DNA from: Spongiactinospora rosea
GTDB taxonomy: Bacteria > Actinomycetota > Actinomycetes > Streptosporangiales > Streptosporangiaceae
Direction: 5' to 3'
Length of the DNA: 64,000 bases
Assembly (NCBI RefSeq): GCF_003315795.1
Contig: NZ_QMEY01000033.1
Coordinates: 1-64,000, forward strand
In this document: positions 51,714 through 60,720 of the stretch, piece after piece
Position numbering within the stretch: the stretch's first letter is position 1
Layout: every line of letters starts with the position of its first letter
Notes under the pieces: generated by a model
The model's database searches: none
The model's input: only the letters and a program-made list of their open reading frames with translations
Told to the model about the DNA's origin: nothing
Translations under genes and position numbers: made by a program

Positions 51714-51748
51714 GCGGGCCGGGCGTCCTCGAAGTGGACCCGGCCCGC
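51714..51748 (+). terminator. GC hairpin after the small secreted protein gene
   Basis: GCGGGCCGGG (51714-51723) pairs perfectly with 51739-51748, 15 bp after the stop, without a T tract (I-shaped actinobacterial type). Confidence 0.7.
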
Positions 51749-51780
51749 GCCGCTCATCTCATGACGCCTGATCCAGGCCG

Positions 51781-51814
51781 GCGCCCCGCGCGATGACGCG
51801 CAGGGGCGCTTTTT
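51781..51814 (+). terminator. Intrinsic terminator with T run
   Basis: GCGCCCC plus GCGCG pair with CGCGC and GGGGCGC around an ATGA loop (one A bulge), followed by TTTTT at 51810-51814. This is the clearest rho-independent terminator of the accessory region. Confidence 0.88.
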
Positions 51815-52249
51815 CGTGTTTCTCGCTTGTCGTGGCCCGCTGCGGGCGGGAGGGTGCCCTGGCGGGCGTGGGGGACCCGCCAGGACACCTCCCTTTCCGG
51901 TCGCGTCGGCGTTAGAACCCCGGCGAGGGATGAGGTCCTAGGCCGATTGGCCGCGACCGGAGCCGGTGGGGGGAAAGGCTCTCGGCGGAGCCTCCCGGGT
52001 GCCGGTACCGGCCGGTGCCGAGGCGTGCCGCCCCGGCGAGGCCGTCCGCAGGATGAACGGCCGTGTGCCCGCCTTCGCTCCTGACGGACACCCCGTCCCC
52101 ATCGCTCTGGTAGGTGTGGGTGAACCCGTGGCGTCGCGATGCGTAGCGCAGTAGACGCGTCGCGTCGCAGGGATCGTGCCAGGGCGGTGTTGGCGCGCCC
52201 GCACGGACCGACAGCACCGGCCGTCACCCCCTCGCCGACCTTTCGATGG
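51815..52249. other. Gene-free region with long hairpin
   Basis: No supported gene on either strand. A long hairpin at 51849-51892 combines a perfect 9-bp stem (cctggcggg/cccgccagg) with an outer gggagg/cctccc extension. Further on, ggtcgcg (51899-51905) and cgcgacc (51953-51959) could close a second structured element. No known riboswitch consensus was recognised. Confidence 0.45.
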
Positions 52250-52347
52250 TTTTGTACCAACGTTTGGATGATGAGGCTCAAAGGGGGGCGCGGTCAAGGG
52301 CTGAGTTTCAAACTAGAACCAGATCGTCTAGATTCGTTGGCACAAAA
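52250..52347. promoter_or_regulatory. Paired operator-like elements upstream of the GntR gene
   Basis: TTTTGTACCAACG (52250-52262) and the inverted CGTTGGCACAAAA (52335-52347) match at 12 of 13 positions; the second ends just before the start codon. A third, direct copy of the core (TTTGTACCGAC) lies at 53178-53188 before the GNAT gene. A short CTAGA/TCTAG palindrome lies between. Autoregulation by GntR is inferred. Confidence 0.6.
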
Positions 52348-52356
52348 GGGGTGAAT

Positions 52357-53106
52357 GTGGCGCGGTCGACGCTGTACCAGCAGGTGGCCTCAGAACTACG
52401 GAGGGCCATCTACTCCGGTGACCTCGGTCCCGGGGACCAGCTTCCGACCGAGGCCGACCTCATGACCTCCTACGGGGTCAGTCGCAATACGGTCAGGCTC
52501 GCCCTCGGCGAGCTGGTCAACGAGGGGCTGATCAGCCGGACCCCGCGGCGCGGCAGCATCGTCCGCGACCGCCGCCCGCTGCTGATGTACCCCCAGCGCG
52601 AGCTGACACCGCAGCCGGCCAGCGTGCCGCGCGAGGCGTTCGGCTTCGCGGTGTCCCAGGAGGGCCGCGAGCCGAGCCAGGTCATCGAGGTGTCGATCGT
52701 CGAGCCGCCGGAGGACATCGCGATCCGGCTGGAACTTCCCGACGGCGGGCTCGCCGTGGTGCGGCGGCGGCTGCGGTTCGTGGACGGCCAGCCGTACAAC
52801 ACCAACGACTCCTTCTTCCCGCACGCCCTGGTGCGCGACTCGGAGATCGTGCGGCCCGGCGACATCCTGCGCGGGGCCAACCGCGTGCTCGAAGAGCTCG
52901 GGCACCCCCAGGTGCGGGTGGTGGACGACATCTCCGCGCGGATGCCCACCCCGGCCGAAAGTTCCCGGCTCGAACTGGAGCCGGGCACACCTGTCGTGGA
53001 GTACGTCAGGGTCGGTTACGACTCTGATGACGTGCCGGTCCGTGTCGCCGTGTCGGTGCTACCAGCGGACAAGCACCTGATCCGGTACGAGCTGGAACGC
53101 CGCTGA
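52357..53106 (+). CDS. GntR family regulator, HutC subfamily
   Basis: 249 aa from GTG 52357 (SD aagggg); GTG 52351 is an alternative. The winged helix (TLYQQVASELRRAIYSGDLGPGDQLPTEADL ... SYGVSRNTVRLALGELVNEGLI) and UTRA effector domain (FGFAVSQEGREPSQVIEVSIV; RLRFVDGQPYNTNDSFFP; ARMPTPAESSRLEL) are typical of actinobacterial HutC regulators. It probably controls itself and the downstream GNAT through shared TTTGTACC sites. Ligand unknown. Confidence 0.93.
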   Translation: MARSTLYQQVASELRRAIYSGDLGPGDQLPTEADLMTSYGVSRNTVRLALGELVNEGLISRTPRRGSIVRDRRPLLMYPQRELTPQPASVPREAFGFAVSQEGREPSQVIEVSIVEPPEDIAIRLELPDGGLAVVRRRLRFVDGQPYNTNDSFFPHALVRDSEIVRPGDILRGANRVLEELGHPQVRVVDDISARMPTPAESSRLELEPGTPVVEYVRVGYDSDDVPVRVAVSVLPADKHLIRYELERR

Positions 53107-53177
53107 CCCATCGCGGCATCGGTGACCGCCCGGTGATCTTGCCGGCGCGGTGCTAGATACTTCCCCAAAAATCCGGA

Positions 53178-53188
53178 TTTGTACCGAC
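53178..53188 (+). promoter_or_regulatory. GntR-type site before the GNAT gene
   Basis: TTTGTACCGAC matches the element at 52250 in nine of eleven positions and lies 70 bp before the GNAT start. A small hairpin (gtgcct/aggcac) follows it. Shared control with gntR is inferred. Confidence 0.5.
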
Positions 53189-53258
53189 ATTTCCGTGTGC
53201 CTTGACTCAGGCACGATTCGTGTTCACCCAAACACAGATCGCAACGAAGGGAAGTACC

Positions 53259-53873
53259 ATGCAATCCAACCTCGTGCTGTCCCCCCAGACGCTCACCCTC
53301 CGCCAGGCCGGCGGCGGCGACCTCCCCGCCGCCCTCGGGCTGCTCGCCGAGGCCGCCGAGTGGCTGCACCGCCGGGGGGTCCGCCAGTGGCCGCGCGGCG
53401 GCTTCGGCCCCGAGCGGATCGAGCCGCTGATCGAGCAGGGCGTGCTCTACGTCGCCGACATCGCCGGCCGTCCCGGACGGCGGGCGCAGGTGGCGGTCGT
53501 GGCGGTCGACGGATTCGCCGACCCGGATTTCTGGACCGCCGCCGACCACCCCGGCGACGCGCTGTACGTCCACAAGCTCGCCGTCTCCCGGGAGATCGCG
53601 GGCATGGGCGCCGGCGACGCGCTGCTCGACTGGGCGAGCGGGATGGCCCGCGACCGGGGCCGCCGGTGGCTGCGCCTGGACTGCTCCAAGGACAACCAGC
53701 GGCTTCAGTCCTACTACGGCGGGCGGGCGTTCGCCCACCTGCGGACGGTGGACCTGCCGCACCGCGCCTCCGGCGCGCTGTTCCAGCGTCCGGCGGGCCT
53801 CACCACGGGCGCGCCGCGCGTCCACCTGCTCGACCGTACGGCCCGCCGCGAGACCTCACCGGCCCTGGTGTAG
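53259..53873 (+). CDS. GNAT family N-acetyltransferase
   Basis: 204 aa from ATG 53259 (SD aaggga). GNAT core: TLRQAGGGDLPAALGLLAEAAEWLHRRGV split over the first 45 residues, ALYVHKLAVSREIAGMGAGDALLDWA with the acetyl-CoA loop, LRLDCSKDNQRLQSYYGGRAF at the end. Close relatives follow a GntR gene in other actinobacteria. The acceptor is unknown. It ends in a GC hairpin terminator. Confidence 0.9.
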   Translation: MQSNLVLSPQTLTLRQAGGGDLPAALGLLAEAAEWLHRRGVRQWPRGGFGPERIEPLIEQGVLYVADIAGRPGRRAQVAVVAVDGFADPDFWTAADHPGDALYVHKLAVSREIAGMGAGDALLDWASGMARDRGRRWLRLDCSKDNQRLQSYYGGRAFAHLRTVDLPHRASGALFQRPAGLTTGAPRVHLLDRTARRETSPALV

Positions 53874-53885
53874 GCCGCGGCGTCT

Positions 53886-53917
53886 CCCGCCGGGACCCGC
53901 GACAGGGCCCCGGCGGG
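53886..53917 (+). terminator. GC hairpin after the GNAT gene
   Basis: cccgccggg (53886-53894) pairs with the complementary block ending at 53917 around a short loop, 12 bp after the stop. No T tract. Confidence 0.6.
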
Positions 53918-53984
53918 GGGCCTGCGCCCCGATTTCGGGATGCATGCCGTACTGACCGCGAAACACAGCCGATAGCCTCGATCC

Positions 53985-54665
53985 ATGACCGGAGCCCTGC
54001 TTGAGGTGATCGCGCTGGACGTGCGCGACGCCGTCGCCGCCGAGCAAGGCGGCGCCGACCGCCTGGAGGTCGTCGCCGACATGGCGTCCGACGGCCTCAC
54101 GCCAGCGGCCGAGACGGTCGCGGACATCGCCAAGGAGTGCTCGCTCCCGCAGATGGTGATGCTCCGGCCCGGACCGGGCTTCACCGTGACGGGCGAACAG
54201 CTGGAAAGGCTCCGCGCGAGCGCGCGGGCCCTCGCCGAGGCCGGCGCGGCCGGATTCGTGTTCGGCTTCCTCGACGATGAGGGCGCGGTGGACCTGGCCG
54301 CGACGGAGGCGATGATCCACGCCGTCGCGCCGCTGCCATGGACCTTCCACCGCGCGGTCGATCACGCCGCCGACGTCCAGGCGGCTTGGCGGGCCGTCCG
54401 GCTGCTGCCCAACCTGGCGACCGTCCTCACCGCGGGCTCCCCTGAGGGAGTCGCGAGCGGCCTCGGCGTCCTTCGCGCCCGCGCCGGAGCCGGTGACGCG
54501 GGCCTGATCCTCGCCGGCGGCGGACTGGCCCCCGAACACGTCCCGCCATTGCTCGACTACGGAGTGCGGGCCTTCCACGTCGGCAGCGCCGTCCGCCCCT
54601 CCTGGCACGCGCCGGTCGATCCCACCCTCGTCCGCCACTGGCGCACCCTCGCCGACCAGACCTGA
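53985..54665 (+). CDS. cutC: CutC family protein
   Basis: 226 aa TIM-barrel of the CutC family: LLEVIALDVRDAVAAEQGGADRLEVV, MLRPGPGF, FGFLDDEGAVDL, PWTFHRAVDHAADVQAAW, LTAGSPEGVASGL and LILAGGGLAPEHV. Named for copper homeostasis in E. coli, though many bacterial members have no proven copper role. ATG 53985. It converges with the DUF6986 gene. Confidence 0.93.
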   Translation: MTGALLEVIALDVRDAVAAEQGGADRLEVVADMASDGLTPAAETVADIAKECSLPQMVMLRPGPGFTVTGEQLERLRASARALAEAGAAGFVFGFLDDEGAVDLAATEAMIHAVAPLPWTFHRAVDHAADVQAAWRAVRLLPNLATVLTAGSPEGVASGLGVLRARAGAGDAGLILAGGGLAPEHVPPLLDYGVRAFHVGSAVRPSWHAPVDPTLVRHWRTLADQT

Positions 54666-54679
54666 GCCTTGAAGGCCCG

Positions 54680-55816
54680 TCAGTCGTCGAGGGCGTGGCG
54701 GGCGCGGGTCAGGGCGGTGGTCACGGCCTTGCGGGTCGCCGGGCCGGCCTCTGGGAGCCGGGCGGTGTAGTCGGCGCGGTGGGCCAGATGGAAGGTGTAG
54801 GTGGCCGTGTAGCGGCTCACGAGGTGGGCGGGGTGGGTGTCACCGCCCTGGTAGTAGCCGTGGGTCAGGGCGTGGGCCACCAGGCCCGCGTGGCGGCGCC
54901 ACAGGGCGCGTACGTCGGCGGCGGAGCCGGTGGCCGGGACGACGGCGGGGGAGCCGTCCGCCAGTTCGACCCCCGTGCCCGCGAAGGCCGTCTGCATCAC
55001 GTGCCGGGCGTGGTCGCACGCCGGGTGGTCCGGGCGCTGCTCGTGCGGGGTCAGGCCGCAGGCCGCCGTGTAACCGGACACCCCTAAGCGGGCCGCGGTC
55101 AGTCTCCCGCCCGCCGTCTCCACCAGGCCGGGACGCAGGAAGCGCAGCGTGCGCGGGTCGTCCACCTGCATCTCGAACCGCAGCGTGCCGTCCGCGAGGC
55201 CGAGGCCGCGCTCCAGCGCCGCCAGGCAGCCGGCGAACTGGCCGAGATACGCCTCCTGAAGCACTTTGGGGAAGGTGATGACGAACCCGGGTGGCAGACC
55301 CCCGGCGAGGCCCGTTACGGCCGTCAGGAAGCCGTCCAGCGTCCGCAGGGGCCGCACCGGGTCTCCGGTGGCGAACGACCCGGCCCGCACCCCCCAGCGC
55401 CGCGGCAGCCGCCCCGCCGCGTGCAGCGCGGCCACGTCTCGGGCGGCGGACTCGGCGTGGGCGTCCTCGTCGCCGCCGCCGTAGCCGTCCTCGAAGTCGA
55501 TGCGCAGGTCCTCCACCGGCTCGGCGGCCAGCTTGGCGGCGACCCGGCGGTGGACCTCGGCGGCGAGCGCGGGGGAGGAGACGCCGAACACCCCGGCGAG
55601 CGCGCCGGGCGAGCGCAGGTGCGCGGCCAGCAGCCCCGCCGCCGTACGGCCCCACTCGGCGAGCGTCCCGGCGTGGAAGACATCGGCGGGCACGTAGACG
55701 GTGTGCACCGGCTGCCAGGCGGGCTCGGCCCCCGCCCGCTCCGCGGCCCGCTGGCCGGCGTACGCCGCGGCGAAACCCGGGATGAGCGCCGCCGGGTCGG
55801 GGAGCGTCACCCGCAT
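54680..55816 (-). CDS. DUF6986 family protein, aldolase/citrate-lyase-like
   Basis: 378 aa from ATG 55816 (MRVTLPDPAALIPGF). Conserved parts HTVYVPADVFHAG, DLRIDFEDGYGGGDEDAH, FVITFPKVLQEAY, RFEMQVDDPRTL and the C-terminal THGYYQGGDTHPAHLVSRY resemble the metal-dependent PEP/pyruvate-binding barrel of citrate-lyase-type enzymes; the reaction is not established. The ATG overlaps the stop of the reductase gene upstream (tgatg), so they form an operon. Confidence 0.85.
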   Translation of the reverse strand: MRVTLPDPAALIPGFAAAYAGQRAAERAGAEPAWQPVHTVYVPADVFHAGTLAEWGRTAAGLLAAHLRSPGALAGVFGVSSPALAAEVHRRVAAKLAAEPVEDLRIDFEDGYGGGDEDAHAESAARDVAALHAAGRLPRRWGVRAGSFATGDPVRPLRTLDGFLTAVTGLAGGLPPGFVITFPKVLQEAYLGQFAGCLAALERGLGLADGTLRFEMQVDDPRTLRFLRPGLVETAGGRLTAARLGVSGYTAACGLTPHEQRPDHPACDHARHVMQTAFAGTGVELADGSPAVVPATGSAADVRALWRRHAGLVAHALTHGYYQGGDTHPAHLVSRYTATYTFHLAHRADYTARLPEAGPATRKAVTTALTRARHALDD

Positions 55817-57135
55817 CAGGCCGGCGCCTGCTCCCTGCCGCAGGCGGCCAGCATCGCGGCCAGCCCGACCAGCTTGACCCGCTCGCCCCGGCCGAGCGAA
55901 CGTGCCCGCTCGGCCTCTGCCGCCTCGATGGACAGCCACTCGGTGTAGGTGATCGGCCGGACGCCGCGCTCGGCGAGCAGGTCGTCCAGCCGCGCGGCGG
56001 GCGGCGGGGCGGGCTCGGCGGCCAGGTCGGCCAGCAGGGTGCGCACGGTCTCGGCCGCGTCGGACTTGTTGGTGCCGATCACGCCGGTCGGGCCGCGCTT
56101 GAGCCACCCCGCGACGTACTGGCCCCTTGCGATCCGGCCCGCCGTGTTCGGCACCGTCGCCGAGCGCTCGTCGAACGGCACGCCGGGCAGCGGGACGCTC
56201 TGGTAGCCCACCGAGCGCAGCACCATCCCGGCCGGGATCGTCTCGAACACGCCCGTGCCCACCACCTTGCCGTCGGACAGCGCGGTGCGCTCCAGGCGTA
56301 CGCCCTCCACCCGGTCCGTGCCGATGATCTCGACGGGACGCAGCCAGAACCGTACGTCCAGCCGCCGGGGGCGGCCCGCCGGAGTGCGCGCCGCCCAGCC
56401 GCGCAGCACCTCGACGTTGCCCCTGATCTGCCGGGACAGGGCGCTGACATCGCTGTCGCCCGCCTCGTCGGCCCGCACGGAGACGTCGGCGTTGGCCAGC
56501 TCGCCCAGCTCGCGCAGCTCCTTGAGGGTGAACTTGGCGTGCTCGGGCCCGCGCCTGCCGATCATGTGGATGGCCTTGACCTGGCTGTCGGCCAGCGCGC
56601 CCAGCACCTCCTCGGGCACGTCGGTCGAGCGCAGCTCGCCCGCGGTCTTGGCCAGGATGCGCACCACGTCGACCGCGACGTTGCCGACCCCGATGACCGC
56701 GACCTCGGTGCTGTCCAGAGTGAAGGCGTCGGCGGGCACGTCGGGGTGCCCGCAGTACCAGTTGACGAAGTCGGTGGCGGCCACGCTGCCGGGGAGGTCT
56801 TCGCCGGGGATGTTCATCCGCCGGTCGACCATCGCGCCGGTGCAGTAGACCACCGCGTCGTAGCAGGCGCTCAGGTCATCGACGGTGACATGGCGGCCCA
56901 GCTCCACACCGCCCAGGAACCGGATGCCCGGCTGCTCAAGGACCCGGCGCAGATAGCCCGCGATCGACTTGATCGAGGTGTGGTCGGGGGCCACGCCGTA
57001 CCGGACCAGCCCGTACGGCGTCGGCAGCCGTTCGATCACATCGACCTCGACCGGATCCACCGACTGCTTGGTCAGTGCCTCGGCCGTATAGATCCCAGCA
57101 GGACCCGACCCAACGATCGCCACACGCAGCGGCAC
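55816..57135 (-). CDS. Ferredoxin--NADP+ reductase, FprA type
   Basis: 439 aa from GTG 57135 (SD gggagg); GTG 57162 gives nine more residues. FAD site VAIVGSGPAGIYTAEALTK, ERLPTPYGLVRYGVAPDH, NADP site VAVIGVGNVAVDVVRIL, then GRRGPEHAKFTLKELRELG and GWLKRGPTGVIGTNKSDA. It matches mycobacterial FprA (adrenodoxin-reductase-like), which passes electrons from NADPH to ferredoxins for P450s and other enzymes. Its stop overlaps the next gene start. Confidence 0.93.
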   Translation of the reverse strand: MPLRVAIVGSGPAGIYTAEALTKQSVDPVEVDVIERLPTPYGLVRYGVAPDHTSIKSIAGYLRRVLEQPGIRFLGGVELGRHVTVDDLSACYDAVVYCTGAMVDRRMNIPGEDLPGSVAATDFVNWYCGHPDVPADAFTLDSTEVAVIGVGNVAVDVVRILAKTAGELRSTDVPEEVLGALADSQVKAIHMIGRRGPEHAKFTLKELRELGELANADVSVRADEAGDSDVSALSRQIRGNVEVLRGWAARTPAGRPRRLDVRFWLRPVEIIGTDRVEGVRLERTALSDGKVVGTGVFETIPAGMVLRSVGYQSVPLPGVPFDERSATVPNTAGRIARGQYVAGWLKRGPTGVIGTNKSDAAETVRTLLADLAAEPAPPPAARLDDLLAERGVRPITYTEWLSIEAAEAERARSLGRGERVKLVGLAAMLAACGREQAPA

Positions 57136-57345
57136 GTCCGCCTCCCTCGTCTCGGGGTCCACCGCACCCCATTACACACCCACTACGAACAGCCGGGCAT
57201 CAAGGTTCCATCCCGCCCCGCTCTCGCCCGCGCCCGCGCAGACCAAAGCCGGACGTCCGCCAACGCGGCCGACAATTCCGAAGCCACCCCCGAATACGGC
57301 CAGAGGCTTGCGGGATGCCGACCTACCCGATCACAGTTGGACCTC

Positions 57346-57888
57346 GTGGGCGCAGGGGCGAACAAACGGCGAAGAGGGCGCGGGCGGCGGCCGGAGGACG
57401 GCACGGTCCCGGGCCGCGGACCGCGTCAGGGACCTCCGCGCGGGCCGGCCGCCCTGCCGGGCATCGACGAAGACCTCATCGCGCCCGCCGCGCGCCGCTA
57501 CGAGGCGCTCGGGCGGGTGATGGCCGCGCTGGCCGCGCAGACCGAGATCGTGGAGTCCTGCCGCGACCTCGCCTGGTGGCGTGGGGCCGACCACAGCTGG
57601 CACATCGAGTGGCGCGACGGCCTGTACGCCTTCGAGGTCGCGGCGCTGCTCGCCGACCAGATGCGCGACAGCGCCATCGCGGGTCCGCTGGCCGCCGCCG
57701 CGGGCCCGGCCTCACGGGGTTCGGCCGCCATCGACGTCCTGGGCGTGCGGTTCGCGCTGCGCGCGCTCGACCCGCTCGGCCGGGCCCGGCTGCGCGCCCG
57801 GCCGGGCCTGTGGCGGCTCGCCGAGGCCCTTGACACCTCCCGGCCGGGTGACACCCGCCGCGCCTGGGAGGAACTGCTCGGCGGTTAG
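57346..57888 (+). CDS. Hypothetical protein
   Basis: 180 aa from GTG 57346; the start is uncertain because the N-terminal 35 residues are basic and disordered and the frame is open further upstream. The remaining part is helical (PGIDEDLIAPAARRYEALGRVMAALAAQTEI; AWWRGADHSWHIEWRDGLYAFEVAALLADQM) with a conserved-looking W-rich centre. I do not recognise the family. It lies divergently from the reductase gene and 30 bp before the membrane protein gene. Confidence 0.65.
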   Translation: MGAGANKRRRGRGRRPEDGTVPGRGPRQGPPRGPAALPGIDEDLIAPAARRYEALGRVMAALAAQTEIVESCRDLAWWRGADHSWHIEWRDGLYAFEVAALLADQMRDSAIAGPLAAAAGPASRGSAAIDVLGVRFALRALDPLGRARLRARPGLWRLAEALDTSRPGDTRRAWEELLGG

Positions 57889-57918
57889 CCTTCCCGGAGG
57901 CGGGCAGCTTCCGATTCC

Positions 57919-58608
57919 ATGGGGGACGAACGGGACGGGACGGGGCATGTGCCGCTTCCCGGAGCCGGTGGCGAGCCCGGTTACGAGGGGTTCGCCGAGT
58001 ACGACCGCAGGCAGGAGCGCATCGGCCGGCAGGTGGTGGCGGCCTTCGCGCTCGGCCTGCTGTTCGGCGTCTTCGGCGTGGTCGCCACGCACGTCCTGCC
58101 CATCGGCGTGACCGCCGTCTTCAACCCCTACGGCTACTTCCTGCTGGCCGTCTACGTGGGCGGCACCGCCGCGGGGATCGGCTGGGCGGCGCTGTGCAGC
58201 CTGCTCGCCGCGCTGGCCCCGCTGGTGGCCTCGATGGCGGGCACGCTCCTTTTCGAGGGCTTCGACACCCGGGCGTGGGGCGGCGGCAGCGCCATCGAGA
58301 CCAACGTGCTGCTGGTCGCCATCTTCGGGTACGGCCTGGCCGCCTACGTCGCCCGCCGCGACGGGATCGCCGGGGACGTCACCGCCGGGCTGCTCGGCGG
58401 AGTGCTGCTGGCCGACGCCGCGGACAAGGCCGCGCCGGGGTGGGTGGAGTACGTGCCGGGCTTTTGGCTCTGGCCCGCCGCGGTGGTCGCCCTGCTGGTC
58501 ATGGCGACCATCGCGCTGCTGCGCGGGAACACCGCCGGACGCGCCCGCGCGCTGGCGTCGGCGCTCGTCATCCCCGCCGCCGTCATTCTCCTCGCGCCGC
58601 CCTGGTGA
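57919..58608 (+). CDS. Integral membrane protein of unknown function
   Basis: 229 aa. A soluble, acidic/glycine-rich N-terminus (about 35 residues) is followed by about six hydrophobic segments (VVAAFALGLLFGVFGVVATHVL; YGYFLLAVYVGGTAAGIGWAAL; VLLVAIFGYGLAAYVA; WLWPAAVVALLVMATIALL; ALVIPAAVILL). No motif identifies the function. ATG 57919. It precedes proS by 65 bp and may share its transcript. Confidence 0.78.
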   Translation: MGDERDGTGHVPLPGAGGEPGYEGFAEYDRRQERIGRQVVAAFALGLLFGVFGVVATHVLPIGVTAVFNPYGYFLLAVYVGGTAAGIGWAALCSLLAALAPLVASMAGTLLFEGFDTRAWGGGSAIETNVLLVAIFGYGLAAYVARRDGIAGDVTAGLLGGVLLADAADKAAPGWVEYVPGFWLWPAAVVALLVMATIALLRGNTAGRARALASALVIPAAVILLAPPW

Positions 58609-58673
58609 GCCGATAGCCTGGAGGTCTCCGCGGGCCCCTTCGGCGGGGCCGAATTCTCGATCCGGGAGTGGCC

Positions 58674-60413
58674 GTGCTGCTGCGCATGTCGTCGTTGTTC
58701 CTACGCACCCTGCGGGACGACCCGGTGGACGCGGAGGTCCCCAGCCACAGGCTCCTGGTCCGGGCCGGATACGTGCGCAGGGTCGCCCCCGGCATCTACT
58801 CCTGGCTGCCGCTCGGCAAGAAGGTCCTGGAGAACGTCACCCGCGTGATCCGCGAGGAGATGGACCGCATGGGCGGGCAGGAGGTGCTGTTCCCCGCCCT
58901 GCTGCCGCGCGACTACTACGAGGCCACCGGGCGCTGGACGGAGTACGGCGAGGCGCTGTTCCGGCTGAAGGACCGCAAGGGCGCCGACTACCTGCTCGGC
59001 CCCACCCACGAGGAGATGTTCGCCGACATGGTCAGGGGCGAGCTGTCCTCCTACAAGGACTTCCCGGTCACGCTGTACCAGATCCAGACCAAGTACCGCG
59101 ACGAGGCGCGGCCCCGGGCGGGCATCCTGCGCGGGCGCGAGTTCGTGATGAAGGACTCCTACTCCTTCGACCTCGACGACGACGGCCTCAAGCGCTCCTA
59201 CGAGCAGCACCGCGAGACCTACATCCGCACCTTCGAACGCCTCGGCATCGACTACCGCATCTGCTTCGCGACCTCGGGCGCGATGGGCGGCTCGGCGTCC
59301 GAGGAGTTCCTGGCCCCCGCCGAGACCGGGGCCGACGCCTTCGTCGCCTGCCGTTCCTGCGGCTACGCCGCCAACGCCGAGGCCGTCATCACGCCCGTCC
59401 CGCCCGCGGGCCCGGCCGAGCACCCCCCGCTGCGGGTGCTCGACACCCCGGACACCCCGACCATCCAGACCCTGGTCGACTTCGTCAACGAGCACCACGG
59501 GCTGGGCGTCACCGCGGCCGACACGCTGAAGAACATCGTGGTCAAGGTCCGCACCCCCGGCTCCGACAAGGCCGAGGTGCTGGTGATCGGCGTCCCCGGC
59601 GACCGCGAGGTCGACTTCAAGCGGCTGGAGGCCGCGGTGGCCCCCGGCACGCCGGAGATCTTCGAGGCCGCCGACTTCGAGCGCCACCCGGGCCTGGTGC
59701 GCGGCTACATCGGCCCGCAGGTGCTGAAGGACCTCGGCATCACCTACCTGGTCGATCCGCGGGTGGTCACCGGCACCTCGTGGGTCACCGGGGCCAACGA
59801 GCCGGGCAGGCACGCGGCCAACGTGGTGGCCGGGCGCGACTTCACCCCCGACGGCACCATCGAGGCCGCCGAGATCCGGGCGGGCGACGCGTGCCCGCAA
59901 TGCGGCTCGCCGCTGTCCATCGACCGGGGCATCGAGATCGGGCACATCTTCCAACTCGGCAGGAAGTACTCCGACGTCGCCGAGCTGGACGCGCTCGGCC
60001 CCGACGGCAAGCCGATCCGGATCACGATGGGCTCCTACGGCATCGGCGTCTCCCGCGCGGTCGCGGTGATCGCCGAACAGCGCCACGACGAGCTGGGCCT
60101 GGTCTGGCCGCGCGAGATCGCGCCCGCGGACGTCCACATCGTGGGCACCGGCAAGGACGACCAGATCGAGGTCGCGCTCTCGCTCGCGCAGGAGCTGGCG
60201 GCGCGCGGGGTGCGCGTCCTGGTGGACGACCGGCCGGGGGTCTCGCCCGGCGTGAAGTTCAAGGACGCCGAGCTGCTGGGCATGCCCACGATCCTGGTGA
60301 TCGGGCGCGGGCTGGGCCAGGGGGTGGCCGAGCTGCGCGACCGGGCGTCCGGCGAGCGGCAGGACATCCCGATCGCCGAGGCCGTGGACCGCGTCGCCGC
60401 CCTCGCCTCCTGA
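58674..60413 (+). CDS. proS: Prolyl-tRNA synthetase
   Basis: 579 aa from GTG 58674 (SD gggag, [12 protein letters not shown]); GTG 58668 and ATG 58686 are in frame. Bacterial-type ProRS: class II motif 2 ([32 protein letters not shown] in part), the INS editing domain ([20 protein letters not shown]), motif 3 [12 protein letters not shown] and the anticodon-binding domain. It ligates proline to tRNA-Pro and edits mischarged Ala. It sits in the usual place between the isoprenoid block and rimP-nusA. Confidence 0.97.
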   Translation: MLLRMSSLFLRTLRDDPVDAEVPSHRLLVRAGYVRRVAPGIYSWLPLGKKVLENVTRVIREEMDRMGGQEVLFPALLPRDYYEATGRWTEYGEALFRLKDRKGADYLLGPTHEEMFADMVRGELSSYKDFPVTLYQIQTKYRDEARPRAGILRGREFVMKDSYSFDLDDDGLKRSYEQHRETYIRTFERLGIDYRICFATSGAMGGSASEEFLAPAETGADAFVACRSCGYAANAEAVITPVPPAGPAEHPPLRVLDTPDTPTIQTLVDFVNEHHGLGVTAADTLKNIVVKVRTPGSDKAEVLVIGVPGDREVDFKRLEAAVAPGTPEIFEAADFERHPGLVRGYIGPQVLKDLGITYLVDPRVVTGTSWVTGANEPGRHAANVVAGRDFTPDGTIEAAEIRAGDACPQCGSPLSIDRGIEIGHIFQLGRKYSDVAELDALGPDGKPIRITMGSYGIGVSRAVAVIAEQRHDELGLVWPREIAPADVHIVGTGKDDQIEVALSLAQELAARGVRVLVDDRPGVSPGVKFKDAELLGMPTILVIGRGLGQGVAELRDRASGERQDIPIAEAVDRVAALAS

Positions 60414-60433
60414 CCCCGCCCCGCCCGACCCAC

Positions 60434-60720
60434 GCTCACCCCATGGCGGGCGCCGGCGTCGGTGACCCGGACTCCGTGCCGCAAGCGGGAGCGTTGGTGT
60501 CGAGCTCGCCGTTGGTTCTTCTGTCCATGGCTTGGCGCTCACCCCGTGGCTCGGTGCTCACTCCGAGGCAGGTGTGGGCCGGTGCCCCGGGCTTCGTGCT
60601 GGGGCCGCGGTGTCGGTGTTGAGGTTTTGGTCCCCGTGGCTCGGTGCTCACCCTGTGGCGGGTGTGGGCGCCGGCGAGGCGGACTTCGCGGTGGGCTCTG
60701 GGGCGGCGGTCTCGCGCAGG
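60434..60720 (-). repeat. Three tandem copies of the DUF4439 gene 3' end
   Basis: The end of the minus-strand gene (gctcaccctgtggcgggtgtgggcg, from 60646) recurs at 60556 (gctcactccgaggcaggtgtgggcc) and 60434 (gctcaccccatggcgggcgcc), 90 and 122 bp apart. The flank ccccgtggctcggtgctcac is identical in copies 1 and 2 (60633 and 60543 onward). The extra copies lie beyond the stop codon in the gap to proS, the same pattern as at 3604 and 9465. Confidence 0.78.

Noticed and set aside
51899-52110. Riboswitch (c-di-AMP or cobalamin) before the GntR gene
   Set aside because: Stems can be drawn, but the conserved c-di-AMP core and the B12 box are not present.
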